Source of the DNA: Endothia cerciana
Taxonomy: Eukaryota > Ascomycota > Sordariomycetes > Diaporthales > Cryphonectriaceae
NCBI GenBank assembly: GCA_026119935.1
Contig: JALRMH010000009.1
Coordinates: 124,001-188,000, forward strand
DNA: 64,000 nucleotides
Direction of reading: 5' to 3'
In this document: in pieces, positions 46,801 to 58,870 of the stretch
Layout of the letters: the number at the start of each line of letters is the position of its first letter
How positions within the stretch are numbered: position 1 is the first letter of the stretch
The notes under the pieces: model-generated
What the model saw: only the letters and a program-made list of their open reading frames with translations
Told to the model about the DNA's origin: nothing
Database searches by the model: none
Translations under genes and position numbers: made by a program

Positions 46801-47425
46801 TATCCTTCTTGTATGCTCGATATTCCTGACAAGGGTTCACGCGGAAAGCCTTGACCAATATTATTTCGGTAAACGATAACAGAGGGTATTTGTAGAGATC
46901 CCGAATTAATGTAACCAATGCTATAAAGCTTTCAACAGTGTAAAAGGATGCCTCTCCAAAGTAACGACGGATCCACTCTGTGAGCTGCGACCTGCTTTGT
47001 GGCTCTGTTCTATCGCGGCCTGGGCCTTGCGACACCGCAAGGCTGGAGGTCTGCAGTCATTCCAATAGAGCAGTTGCGTCTTTGCGCTCGCCCTCATGAC
47101 CGAGGCTGTACACAGAACGGGAAGGCAGGTAACCGGCTGATAGTTAGCAACCACGCGCCTTCGTTCATTTGGTATTAACAAGGAGCTTTATGACGGGCTG
47201 GTAGGTCGGCCAATGGTAACAAAACGGCTATAGGGTCTGCCGTGACTCGCCAGGTGATCCGTAAGGTTCCCTACCTCACAGATGGATGCTTTAGCATGTA
47301 AAGTGCCACTGATATCCTTTGCTGAACTATCACTGGACGCCAATCAGCGCACGAAAAGAACTGTGTTCGTCATCAACGACGCTGCGATGCAATGAGCCTC
47401 CTAGGGATTGTCGTCCTGTTGCTGT
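46801..47425. other. Intergenic region
   Basis: No gene supported; it leads into degraded MFS-transporter coding sequence. Confidence 0.45.
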
Positions 47426-48110
47426 CGTCTCATCCTGGGTGACGTCTTGCTTTTTCTCGTCGCCCCTTTCTATAAGATCTGGGTATCTCGCCGCGGCAAA
47501 GACCCTTACCTTCCCGTTCGTTTGTGCCACAACATGCCTTATATGACTGTCGCCTGGCTCACGGCTATCGGTAACGGCATCTACTATGGTTCCTCTGCTG
47601 TCTGGCCTCAGGCCGTCGCGAGCATTTATCGCTACCAGAGAGATGACCTGTCATACGAGCGCTACAGCACACTATCAGGGCTGATCCACATGTACTTTGT
47701 CTTGGGCCAGATCTCAGGTACCGTATCTACACTTTCAAACACCTGGGATCATCGCAATAGTTTCCATTCATGTCCCTCTGCTGTGAGCAGCCGCGCGCCA
47801 ATCCTCTGAAAATGTGCCTCACGATGGCTCTAATCGCCACCGGCTGTCTCCTCAGTGGTATGATGGAAGGCATGGCTATCTAGTGATCAACTTTCCCACT
47901 CCGGGATTAGAAGGATATCGGCGAGGGTGGAGGCCTCCCCAACACCATTACCAGCTTTCGGCTCCGTCGTCGCCGTCCCTGTCTACTGCGCCGTGCTGGA
48001 AAACAATATGGAGACAACTGTACCAAAGTAGGTTCACCCAGCTGCCGACCGGGCTGGTCTGCCTTAGTCGTCTCTTACCGCTCTAGTCGCTGGATTCGGT
48101 TGCTGCGGCC
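47426..48110 (+). pseudogene. MFS transporter pseudogene fragment
   Basis: One frame reads LILGDVLLFLVAPFYKIWVS and VAWLTAIGNGIYYGSSAVWP, typical of fungal MFS multidrug/siderophore transporters of the TRI12-like group. Further on, in other frames, come KMCLTMALIATGCLLSGMM and FGSVVAVPVYCAVLENNMET, matching a later helix and loop of the same family. Frames change and stops intervene, and the N- and C-terminal helices are missing. This is a decayed transporter gene, with no sign of function. Confidence 0.6.
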
Positions 48111-48961
48111 CACTTGAAACCTCCGCTCTCCTAGGTCTGACGGAACCCAATACTCACGACGGCAAGAAATGGCTATGCGCACGCAGGCGCTCACGTATTT
48201 GCCATTGTACGCGATTTCCGGGAGAGGGATTTGGGCGTCAAGCATGCCAGCAATGCCAGCCCTCGGTGAAAGGACAAATCTGGCACATAGGTCACTGGCT
48301 GGAACAGATATGAAAGGGGCGGGTTCACTCATTGGGATTGAGGCGGCTTGTTCAAGTCACTCAAGCATCATGGCTCATCATGGCATCCATTTCAAGAATC
48401 TTCACAATCATAAAGGAGCGGCAAGTTTCCAAACTCTTTCTGCATTATAGTCTTCTCAAGCCGCCCGCTCTCACGCTGGGCTACGTCGTAACATTCGATT
48501 ACTTACTTGATATGTGAAGTAGCGCTGTTTCAGTCTAATTAGTCCCATAGTCAGTGATGGAAGAGCATATACTTCATAGTAGTCATACTTCCTCAGTATA
48601 TGTTGAGCTTCTAGCTAGACCTCACGTAGTGGCGTTGTCCGAATAGTAATTGACCCTACCACGGGGAGGTTGAGGGCTTCTTGCTGGATGCAAGACATCT
48701 CAGCGGTGCCTATGACATCTCCTATTGCTATATCAGTGCTGTCAGGAGGTTTTGATTATTTTCCTGGAACTTTGACAGTATCCAGAACTCGTGGGATCTA
48801 ACCTGCAGCCAACTACATTCGGATATATCAGGCAGCGTTCCCCAAAAAAAATAAAAAATTTCGCGGTTTATTTGGCAAGTAGAGTATGACTATGCTTCTC
48901 CAGTGGCTCTTGTTCCAGTTGTTCCATGGGACATATGTTCACGAATCCTACCAGGCGTTGA
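48111..48961. other. Intergenic region
   Basis: No gene supported. It includes an A-rich run near 48843-48858. Confidence 0.45.
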
Positions 48962-49885
48962 TTAGTGGCGCCGTTGTCCCCTGGACCCGCGGTTCCTCTC
49001 GTTTCTGTTCGCCGCCCGGCCGTTACCGCCGTCGCTCCCGCTCCCGCTATCGTCAAGGGAAAACCTTTGTTCACTGTGAATTCCATTCGTCAACGTCTGC
49101 TGGCCCTCTGGGTAGGGTTCCTGGTGATGACCTCCCCGGGTGGGCGGTGGGAGTGCTCCGTAAAACGGCCAGTAGACACCTCCTTGAGCCACAGGCTGCC
49201 ACAGCCCCTCTGCACCGCCCTCTGCATTCCCGCGACCTGCGCCAGTCCAACGTTGTCCCGCTGCTGCACCCCACCCTCGCCCGTGTGGTACGGATCCTTG
49301 AGGTGCTGTATCTCCGGCCAGCTGGTTAGGGCTTTGGATCCGGAAGACCGGAGTGCCGCCATTTGGATGGCCGGGGGCTGCATTGTTATGGCCCCCGGGG
49401 CCAGCGAAGTTCTGGGAGCCGCGACCCGTTGCACCTGCGACGTTCGTCGTCGAGCGAGATCCGGAGGGGCGCATAGCCCCCTCGTTGCCGGAGGACTCGG
49501 ACGACGTTGCGGTATCCTCACGCAGGAATGACGGCAGGTGATATGGCTCTCCTTGAGTCTGTGTTCGGCGTCCCCCGCCCGAGTCCCCTAGGATCCCTGG
49601 CAGTGAGCCCGTGCTCGAGGCCACGACTGGCGGTGTGTAGCGTTGCTGTGCTCCGTTAGGCGAGGCCGTGGCTGAGGCCGACGGTGGTTGGGACCCTGGC
49701 AACCCCCCGCGGGGAGAACCTGGCGAGTGCGCGGCCCCCTCATCGTCGTATGTTGTGGAATGTTCCCCGCCGCCTGTGTCTGTAGGGGTGCTCGGCGGCA
49801 GATTGGGATCTCCGCGTGCGGAACCTTGACGAGAACCTCTACCTGTCATCGCGGTGATTGTCTTGGGTATTCTGGTTGTTTTCAC
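48962..49885 (-). CDS. Gly/Pro/Ser-rich disordered hypothetical protein
   Basis: A single 307-codon frame from ATG 49885. Composition is dominated by Gly, Ser, Pro, Thr, Asn and Arg, with no hydrophobic core, signal peptide or membrane helix. RG/GG-like basic glycine patches occur at both ends (GRGSRQGSARG, NRGSRGQRRH), which can bind RNA. No domain was recognised. A plus-strand shadow frame of similar length exists, as expected for GC-rich DNA. An upstream exon or a later start at residue 13 are both possible. It may be lineage-specific. Confidence 0.5.
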   Translation of the reverse strand: MKTTRIPKTITAMTGRGSRQGSARGDPNLPPSTPTDTGGGEHSTTYDDEGAAHSPGSPRGGLPGSQPPSASATASPNGAQQRYTPPVVASSTGSLPGILGDSGGGRRTQTQGEPYHLPSFLREDTATSSESSGNEGAMRPSGSRSTTNVAGATGRGSQNFAGPGGHNNAAPGHPNGGTPVFRIQSPNQLAGDTAPQGSVPHGRGWGAAAGQRWTGAGRGNAEGGAEGLWQPVAQGGVYWPFYGALPPPTRGGHHQEPYPEGQQTLTNGIHSEQRFSLDDSGSGSDGGNGRAANRNERNRGSRGQRRH

Positions 49886-50776
49886 GTGTGTACCTATCGA
49901 GATGGTTTACCTGAGTAAGTCTGCTGTTGTTCTCGACAATTTGAGGCTCCTGACAGTACCTTGATACTCACAAGTACCGGAATGACTGTTGTGTTGTGTC
50001 TGGTGCTTGATGGCTGATATGGATTGCTTGGTTGTGCTGTTGATCCGATGGACTAAGCAAGGGAAGACAAGATAGCCAAGAGGGGCCAGAGACCGCCAAT
50101 TTATATAGAAATTGGCCATTGGTGATGGTGGCTAGGGGGTGACGTACAATATGTTGCCACAGACACACTCTTCCTCAGCAAAAGTCCTTCATCGGTGCTT
50201 GTGTGTGGTCAAAGATTTAAACGAGCTCAGCCAGGAAGCCTCGTTAGTGACGGATCTGTCACCACCCGGACCGTATGTAGCGCATCACTAACGCTTTAGA
50301 ATTGGATGGCTCTGCCCATGTTTGCGCCATGGCTGCTATGAAAGGTCCACAGCTTCGTGACGCATGGCATAGGACAGACCAGCAATCAGTTTCGCGTCGT
50401 ACTTGGTTGGAGTGACGTGCGGGAGTTCGTCGGGTTGTCACACCTAGGATCCCACAATCATCTGTGATGGACGCGAATATCGTGGTGTGAATTTGGTGTC
50501 ATTATAATCATGGGGTGGCCTCGCTAGAGCTCGTCTGCCCATCAACTTGTTTGGTAACCACCAACAAGTCCGTTATCAAAATGTCCCTTTGGTAATGGAG
50601 GACCAGGGTCATGAAGTGTCGCGGAGACCATGCCAATGCTACCTCGTCGCCGTAAACGCCCTTTCTGCATGTTGTACAAGGTCATAATACAGATGGTATC
50701 TCTAGATGTAAGGTTTAGACAGCCCGCCGGGTATATGTTCCCAGGCCATCGGAGCCATTCTGACGACGCGGATTCC
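49886..50776. other. Intergenic region
   Basis: Upstream of the disordered-protein gene and downstream of the Cdc7 gene. No gene supported. Confidence 0.5.
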
Positions 50777-52288
50777 TCATGGCCGGAGGATGTCCATATC
50801 ATCCTCCTCACTGCCCGCACCACCCTCTACACCCATCATCAAGAATTCGTGCTCGAGAGCCTCGTCTGCGCTTATCCTCCGGCTAGGATCGAGTTCCATA
50901 CACCTAGCAAGGAAGTCGATGGCGACCCTCTCCTCGGTGGTGAACGGCTTCTCTTTCTCCTCGCGCACGGTGCTCCACATGATAATCTTCCCTAGGTCAA
51001 AACCGCTCTGGCCAATAGTAGGGATGTTAGTCTCGAACATGGTGCCGTGCAGCTGGCCGGCAAGTCTCATGCGCTTGTAGCCAAAGATAGTCGCTATCTC
51101 GATCAGGGCCTCGACGTCGTCTGCGCTGTTGAAGAACGGGAAGCGGCGCGACATAACAGTGAGCAGAATCACGCCCGCGGACCAGATGTCGAGCTTTGTC
51201 GTCTGCTCGGTGCATTTGAAGAGAACCTCGGGGGCTCGGAAACCCCTCGTGCCGGCACGGTTGGCACGCCGCGAGGGACGTGTGTCGTTCTTGGGATATC
51301 CGTGATGAGGGCCGCCGTTGGCCATATAGGCCGACCTGAGACGTTGCCGGCGTGCACCGGGCTCCTCATGGCAGGCACATGGTTTCGTGTCTGTGCCTTC
51401 CCGTTCCGCCAGGCCGAAGTCCACCAAGACTCCACGCTGAGATGCAGGGTCATAGAGAAAGTTGGTGGGTTTGATGTCACGATGTATGATGTGGTGGCGG
51501 TGCACATATGACAGAGCTGTGAAGAGGGACCGGAGATAGATAGCCATGTCGACAATATTCATGTCGCGGAAGTAGTCCCTGAAATCCTGGTGGCGGAAGT
51601 AGGGAAGGATGGCGATGACCTGATCGGTGCTGCGGAAGGCGGTGATGAGGGGGCAGACCGCGGGGCAGTCGCGCAGGTCGTGCAGGAGCTCAAGCTCGTT
51701 GAGGATGCGTGCGGGCGAAGAGGTGACGTAGATCTTCTTGATAGCGACATACTTGGGGCGCCGCCGACTCCGCGAAGTGTGTGACAGTTGGGACGCCGCA
51801 TCGGCGGTGGCGGATGATGAGCTGCGGTCGACATGCCTCTTTAGGGGGGGTGGCGTCCACTTCTCATTCTCCTTGTCGAGATCCCACTTGTTTTCATACC
51901 GCTCGTACTGTATATCCTGAGCCTTGTAGACGGTCGAGAAGGTGCCTGAATAAAGCCGCCGTCAGTATCATGAGCGGGACCGGGGAGAAGCAGACGTACC
52001 CTCGCCAATCCTCTTGATCAGACGGTACTTGTGTCTGAAGCCTGGGAAAGCATCCTGCAGCTTCCTCATGTCCTCGTCCAACACCTCCTCCTCTGACTTC
52101 TCACCCTCGTCATCCTCGACCCCTGGCTCCTGGTCTTCCTCCTGCCGCCCGTCCTGGTCTACGAAGCCCTCTTCCTCATCGACGTCCCCGCCGACGGCGT
52201 CTGTGTTCACGTCTGCATCCTCGGTGGACGGTGCATCTTCGTGGATGTCGAATTTCTCCAGCCGACGCCGACGGACTGCAGTGGCCAT
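50777..52288 (-). CDS. CDC7: Cdc7-type (DDK) protein kinase
   Basis: Two exons (52288-52000 and 51945-50777; about 54-nt intron with GTACGT donor) give 485 residues. An acidic N-terminal tail of about 75 residues precedes the kinase domain. Motifs: glycine loop RIGEGTFSTVYKA (split by the intron), VAIKK lysine, catalytic HRDIKPTNFLYD, DFGLAE in place of DFG-x, and GTRGFRAPEV in the activation region. A kinase insert between DFG and APE (CACHEEPGARRQ...) is characteristic of Cdc7, which is activated by Dbf4. The kinase phosphorylates the MCM helicase to fire replication origins. It diverges from condensin subunit 1, with an MCB-type site between. Confidence 0.93.
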
Positions 52289-53044
52289 GCTCGGGCCACG
52301 AAGACTCGCAAGTCAAGAAATTGAAGAACAGGGCCGCAGCCGGACGAGGCGAGTCTTATACGGAGCAGGTGGCAGAGATCCGTGATTGGCGGTAGTGGTA
52401 GACGCGCACGAACGCGTCGGAGGTGTCGAGATGACAGCAGAGCAATAGCCTGAAGGATCTAAGGATCAGATTGGCAAGGGTGTGCCAGCGTTGGACGAGA
52501 CCAGGTGGTGATGTTCTCGATTGATGGGAGTTGTTGGTTGTGGTTGTTATTTGGGCGGGTTTGGTTGCATCCCACCCAGAAACCGAGGTTTAAGCCTGAC
52601 GCGGTTCAGGGTCAGGGCAAGCGTCCAGCGTTCAAAGTTAGCGGGGCAAGGCGCGTTTCTAGCTGGGCCCCACCCAGCCTGCAGAGTCCAATCCAAACAA
52701 CAACAAACCCGTTGCTGGGCAGAAAGGCCAGCGGCAGGCAAGCGGCAGCGCCCCTACCAGGTAGACAGACACCCCCTGCACCCCTCGCATGGCATCGTAA
52801 ACAACCTGGGCAATCTCGACCTCGCGTCGCAAACCTGGAGCTTTCTTGCGCATCACTCTGCATCTTTCACGTCGCCGTGGCCGCCGCCAACCCCTTCGTA
52901 CATACGCTAGCTGACGCCGTATACTCCCGCAAGGGCTGTGCTCTGATCATCGCTACCAATGCGATTTGATCTTTCCTTTCTTTGGCTGCTCCGTCCTCTC
53001 TCTGTATTCTGCGATACCCACGCCTCCGCCACCCTACCGACGAG
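52289..53044. promoter_or_regulatory. Divergent promoter of CDC7 and condensin subunit 1
   Basis: A 756-bp gap between the two start codons. It contains a perfect ACGCGT (MluI cell-cycle box) at 52412-52417 and near-matches such as GACGCGG around 52600 and GCGCGT around 52650. MCB elements are bound by MBF-type factors at G1/S in yeasts. Open frames in this stretch overlap in every frame and show no family resemblance. Confidence 0.55.
52412..52417. promoter_or_regulatory. MCB-type ACGCGT site
   Basis: The palindrome ACGCGT lies 124 bases upstream of the Cdc7 ATG and about 630 upstream of the condensin ATG. The match to the MBF consensus is exact; function is inferred from the cell-cycle roles of both neighbours. 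Confidence 0.45.
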
Positions 53045-56000
53045 ATGGACAACATCAATTTCGACATCAACGAGGCCCTCAAGCTCTACATGAGCGATCC
53101 TGCCACAATTCCAACGCCCGAGGCAGATGGCTCCCTCTTCGACTGCGAAAACGATCCAGAGTCCCTCACCAATGCCGTCATAAATCCCATCCTCAACCCC
53201 ATCATCGACGCCGTCGCCGAAAACCCAGATGCCATAACACGCAGCGCCCACTTTGACTCGCTGCAGTTCCTCTTAAAGTGTGTCCCTATCTCCCTGTATC
53301 CTTCTAATGTCGCCTTCCCTCTGTCTGCAAGTGCTGCGCGGTCCTCGAGAACGCCAGGGTATTCTGTACCCGACCGTCGTGTGTCGGATACTCTTCCAAC
53401 ACCGGAACCAACCCCTCCACCAGACTGCTGTCCAACAGCTTCAGCACTTCGAGGTCCAGTTTCTGAGCGTCTCAAAAAATCCAGATACACCCCTTTTCTC
53501 CCGACGCACGCCCTCTCGAAAGTCTTCGATCTGATCACCTCCGGCCTGTCCACCGAGGCCGACCTCATACACAATGACCTCGAGTCCGACGAACAGGACT
53601 TGCTCTCCCACCACAAACATCTCCTCGAGATCTACGGATTCCTGCTACAATGGACAATATCATGTGTCGAAACCAAGGCTGCCGAGAAGACCTCAGCTGC
53701 ACCCGTTGCGCGTGGCAGGAAATCCAGGAGCAAGAAAGCCGGTGCTAGCGACAGGGACGGCCACTGGGACAGCGCAGCGCAGCTCCAGATCGCCCTCGAC
53801 ACCATGTGCAAGGTCTTGCGCCTGAAACTGAGCAAGATATTCCTGACAACCTCGGAGCGCGACACCTTCATCGGTCTGCTCACCCGCCCTGTCTACTTGA
53901 TCCTCGAGAGCGAACAGCGGGTCAAGAGCACGACCATCCGCATGCACGCGTTCAAGGTGCTGTGCATCGCTGTCAAGCATCACGGCCATGGATATGGTAT
54001 GTCCGCTCCCGTCGGGACCATGGCTTGTTTACTGAACTTTTCGCAGCTGCCCAGATCTCCATCGTGCAGAACCTCACCTACTTTGAGCATCTATCCGAAC
54101 CCATGGCAGAATTTCTGCACATCCTGGCAGAGCAATATGACTACCCACAACTTGGCGAGGAAATACTGCGCGAGCTCAGTAATAAGGAGTTCAACAGTAA
54201 CGACACCAGAGGCCCCAAGTCCGTCTCTACCTTCATGGTTAAGCTGTCCGAGCTGGCCCCGAGGCTGGTGATCAAGCAGATGACGATGCTGGCTAAGCAG
54301 CTCGATAGCGAGGTATGACTGTGTGCCGTGGCTGTACACCGCCAAGCTAATAGTTCCTAGTCCTACACGCTGAGGTGTGCACTCATCGAGGTATGCGGAA
54401 ACATGCTCATCTACCTGAGCAAACAAGAGGAGAGAGGCGAGAACTACAAGTCCCAGCTAAACGCCTTTTTCGACGTGTTGGAGGAACGCTTCCTCGACAT
54501 CAATCCATACTGTCGGTGCAGAGCCATCCAGGTCTATGTCAAGCTCTGTGACCTTCCACAGAAATTTCCCAAACGGAGACAGAAGGCGGCGGAATTGGCC
54601 TGCCGGAGTCTGGAGGACAAGAGCAGCAATGTCCGCAGAAATGCCATAAAGCTCCTGGGCTGCCTTATCAAGACCCATCCATTCACCGTCATGCATGGAG
54701 CACAGCTGGCGCGTAAGGACTGGCAGGAGCGTCTCGACAAGGTGGACCAGGAGCTCGATGCCCTCAAGCCTCCGGCGGGCGCGCCCGATATGGACAGCCA
54801 GGGCAGGGCCGACATCACCGTGGACGAGCAACTGCTGGACGAGGCAACGCAGGTCGAGTCCCCCCAGAAGAAGGCACCTGTCGAGATGACGGACGAGGAG
54901 AAAGCTGCAGCCGTCCAGAAGGCACAAGAGGATGCAGCAACCTCGGAAGCTATCGAGAAGCTCACACTGACCAGGCGGTATTACACCGAGGCGCTGAAGT
55001 TCATCGACGTCCTTCATGACTCCACCGGCACCATCTGCCAGCTTCTTGGTGCCAGGAACAAGAGCGAGGTCATCGAGGCCATGGATTACTTCGAGGTCGG
55101 CGACGCTTACAACATCGAGCGGAACAAGGTCGGCATCCGCCGAATGCTGCGGTTGATCTGGACCAAGGGTAACAGCGACGAGGGCAAGGGCGTGCAGACC
55201 CACCTTATCGAGTGCTACAAGCGGTTATTCTTCGAAGCGCCAGATTCATTCAGCGCCAACGATGCGGCCAACTACATCGCACGAAATATGATCAGCCTGA
55301 CTTTCGGGGCCACTCCTGCGGAACTCACCTCTCTGGAGCAGCTTCTGAGCACAATGATGAAGCAAGGAATGATCCCGGACATTGTCATTGCAAAGCTGTG
55401 GCAGGTGTATGGCGTGCAGAAGCGTGAGATCTCAAGAACACAGCGGCGGGGCGCCATCATCGTCCTCGGCATGTTGGCGACTGCAAGCCCTGAGATCGTT
55501 GTCAGCGATATGGAGACTATGCTTCGAACGGGTCTTGGAACTCAAGGCCGGAGCGACCTACAATTGGCCAAGTACACCTGCATAGCCCTGCGCCGTTTGA
55601 ACCCTACTGGCCGCCAGGCTAAGGAGTCTGCGGTCAAGTTCTCGCGGTTGCCGAACGAACATGCCGTCCTGCAGAAGCTGGCTGCTATCACGGAAGTTCC
55701 CTTCGAGAGCGAAGAGTGGTATGGAGTTGCTGAGCAGGCCATTAACGCTATCTACTCCATCTCCAAGCACCCTGACGTGTTGTGCTCCGAGATCATCCGG
55801 CACAAGACGAAGGCCGTGTTTACGCCGCAGAGGCCACGGTCCAGCTCTGACGAGCGCCCTGGCTCTCGAGATTCGCAAAAGACGTCGCAGAGCGTGCGAG
55901 GCGCAAAGGCGGAGCAGACATCTCCTAACATATTGGAGCCTCAAGCTGGTGAAGACGGTGGTGAGAATACTGCTGGAGCTACACAGGCAACGCCTCAGAA

Positions 56001-57152
56001 GTCCAGCCCCCAGAAATCTAGTCCCCAGAAGTCGCAAAAGGCGAAACGGGATAATGCGATTGCCCTGTCACAACTCCTCTTCATTGTTGGTCATGTGGCC
56101 ATCAAGCAGATTGTTCATCTCGAGCTCTGCGAACTTGACTTCAAGCGACGGAAGCAGGAGAAGGAGAAGGTCGTTGCCGCGGAGAAGGCTGCCGAGGCCG
56201 AATCGCGGCGGACTAGCAAAAACGGCGACAAGGACAAGGAAGAACCTGAGGATGAGCTTGATCTGATCGGCGGCACGACAGAAGATGACTTCACAGAAGC
56301 CATGCAGCATATTCGAGAGCGTGAGCTGCTCTACGGGCCAGACAGTCTGTTGGCGATGTTCGGCCCACTGGTCAGCGAGATATGTGCGAACAACACCAAG
56401 TACAAGGACAAGGGCTTGCAGGCTGCTGCCACCCTCTGCTTGGCAAAGCTGATGTGTGTCTCGGCTGAATACTGCGAGACCAACCTGCCTCTGCTCATCA
56501 CCATCATGGAGCGCTCCCCCGATGCGACCGTCCGGTCGAATGCCGTCATCGCCCTTGGGGATATGGCTGTGTGCTTCAACCACCTCATTGACGAGAACAC
56601 GGACTTCCTGTATCGTCGTCTGGCAGATTCGGACGCCTCCGTCAAGAGAACATGTCTCATGACCCTGACTTTCCTGATTCTTGCCGGTCAGGTCAAGGTC
56701 AAGGGCCAGCTTGGCGAGATGGCCAAGTGTCTCGAGGATGAAGACAAGCGCATTGCAGATCTGGCACGAATGTTCTTCACGGAGCTGTCGACCAAGGACA
56801 ATGCTGTGTACAACCACTTCGTGGATATGTTCTCGCTACTGTCTGCTGAGAAGGGCCTGGCCGAGGAGAGTTTCAGGAGGATTGTGCGGTTCCTGCTCGG
56901 GTTTGTGGAGAAGGTGAGTTGCCTGCACCAGGCTTTTGCTCTGGTCTGTAACAAACGACCGGGTGCTAACATGCATGACAGGATAAACACGCCAAGCAGC
57001 TCGCTGACAAGCTGGCTGCCCGTCTGCCCCGCTGCGAGACGGAACGGCAGTGGAACGATGTCGCATTCGCCTTGGGCTTGCTGCAGCATAAGAATGAAGA
57101 TATTACCAAGCTGGTTTCGGAGGGCTTCAAGATCGTCCAAGCGGCGGCTTAG
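53045..57152 (+). CDS. Condensin complex subunit 1 (Cnd1/Ycs4/CAP-D2)
   Basis: Five exons (53045-53277, 53485-53996, 54047-54312, 54361-56913, 56982-57152) give 1,244 residues, the usual size. The protein is an alpha-helical HEAT-repeat protein; conserved stretches include NDPESLTNAVINPI near the N-terminus, RCRAIQVYVKLCDLP, SSNVRRNAIKLLGCL, and in the C-terminal cnd1 domain DATVRSNAVIALGDMAVCFN and SVKRTCLMTLTFLILAGQVK. A Ser/Gln/Lys-rich linker (QKSSPQKSSPQKSQK) with SP sites, possible Cdk targets, precedes the C-terminal domain. It is the non-SMC subunit that drives mitotic chromosome compaction. Intron 1 is unusually long (207 nt, exactly 69 codons) and open in frame. Confidence 0.93.
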
Positions 57153-57869
57153 ACGGCCGACTTGCCTCGGCGTTAAAACCCGCGATGCCGCAATGTCTAC
57201 AAATGGGCGGAGTGGTGGCTGGTCTGACACCGTTGATGGGACGACAGATCTGTGGCGTTCCGGCTGGTATGATGAATGCACTATCCAGGTGTCCGGTTGG
57301 ATGGGATGTATAGTTCTAATGATGCGATGCAATGCATATGATTATCTCACCCTCGTCAACATCTGGGTCTGACTGTTGCGGTACCCATGCTAAAGCGGTT
57401 TGACGAGGAAATATCTTCCGCTATTGATCCTTCAAGTCATGGGCGCGTTCGAGATGCCTTTCTATTTTGCTTCGTTGAGCCTGTCTGTATCATGACAGGC
57501 CACCTGTGCAACACCAACACGCCGCAGTGCGTCGAGCCCTTGACAGCGTAACTCGGGCGCCCGAATACCTGCCGGCTTCTGCACAGCCGAGCGCTCCCTG
57601 GTTCACATCTGTCCGCGCAGTCTCTGCTCACCACAATGACGGAATCATCAAGGCATGTTCAACCGCCACCCCGTTACCACCCATTCGGCCATATTCCCCG
57701 CCCGCATCCCCGCCCTCATGAATCCCTGACAGTTCACGGGGGCGTTTTCTTAAATTTTTTTTTTTTTTTCCCTTTTTCTTTCTTTTCTCTTTCTTTCTTT
57801 TCCTTTTCTTCCTTTCTCCGACCCCCTGGTTTCCTCCAAACGAGCGATCCCCTGTTTCCCCCTCTTCCT
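57153..57869. other. Convergent 3' region, condensin and GRIM-19
   Basis: Contains both 3' flanks and the pyrimidine-rich tract at 57753-57830. No gene seen. Confidence 0.5.
57753..57830. repeat. T/C-rich low-complexity tract
   Basis: A run of about 16 T followed by mixed TTTC units on the plus strand, lying just beyond the 3' end of the GRIM-19 gene (minus strand). Such tracts are common in fungal intergenic DNA. Confidence 0.8.
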
Positions 57870-58870
57870 CTACTTTGTCTTCTCGGGCGTGACGGCGAAG
57901 GTGGGCTTGACGAACCGGTCGCTGTTATAGGCCCTGAAGTTCTCACCTATGAGCTCCTTCTCGCGGGCCTGGTCGGCCAGGTACCGGCGGACCTGGTCGC
58001 GGTCCTCCTCGGCCTGCAGGGCGGGGATCAGGTGGATGCGGGACCACGTCTTCTCGCGGGCGAGTTCGCTGCGTGTGCCACCAGGGCAGGTGTTAGTGAA
58101 GACAGGAACAGAAAGGGAAGTGCCAGGCCCTCTGCGATGGGAAGGATGAGTGAGTGATATAGAGAGAGAAAGAGGGCATACCGTTGTTCCCTGGCGCCCT
58201 GGCCGTACTTGTACCAGCCGTAGAGCATCACGCCGCCGCCGATGGCGAGGAGTGTCGCGGGCTTGAAACCCCGGGCGGGGAGGTTGCGCTGCGGGACAAG
58301 AAGGATGATGGTCAGCACTTGTGTTGGCCTCTGCACCGGTGCGTCTCTTCTCTTCTTCTTCGCAGGATGCCGCCGCTTGTTCCTCCTCCTGCTTTTTGAA
58401 ATTCGCCTCTGACAAGGCAGCAGGAGCGGGCGCATGAGGGTGCATATGTGGGGTTGGGTCCCAGGCGGACGCGGTGGACACGTTGCTGTAGTCCGGGGAG
58501 GGAGGGAGAGGAGGAGGGTCTTCTGCGCCGGTGCGATCGTTCACCCGGTAGTGTCGGCTGTCCGCCATCCGCCCCATCGAGGAGGAGAGCGCCGGTCCCC
58601 GGTCCGAGGACCACGATATGGCGCGTCCGCGCGGGCAGATGCGCTCTCCAGACCCTCCCCCCCCCCCCCTTGTCGTGACCCGGCCGTTGAGGGCCTGCGC
58701 CCGTCGCCACTTGAGGCCGTGTGTTCCTCCCGTCATCCCTTCGCCCTCTCGTTCCTGAATCCAGACTGAAAAGTGCCAGAGGGAGGCGCCTGTGGCTCGC
58801 CCGGCTCGACTCAACTCACCTTGTACTGGATGGGGTCATACCCGCCCACGGGCGGCATGTCCTGAGGCAT
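57870..58870 (-). CDS. GRIM-19 / NDUFA13-type complex I subunit
   Basis: Three exons (58870-58820, 58288-58182, 58068-57870) give 118 residues. The protein starts MPQDMPPVGGYDPIQYK, followed by RNLPARGFKPAT, both very close to the conserved N-terminus of fungal GRIM-19. One membrane helix follows (TLLAIGGGVMLYGWYKYGQG), then a charged matrix/intermembrane tail (ELAREKTWSRIHLIPALQAE, AEEDRDQVRR). It is an accessory subunit of NADH:ubiquinone oxidoreductase in the inner mitochondrial membrane. Intron 1 is unusually long at 531 nt for so short a gene. Convergent with condensin subunit 1. Confidence 0.92.
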
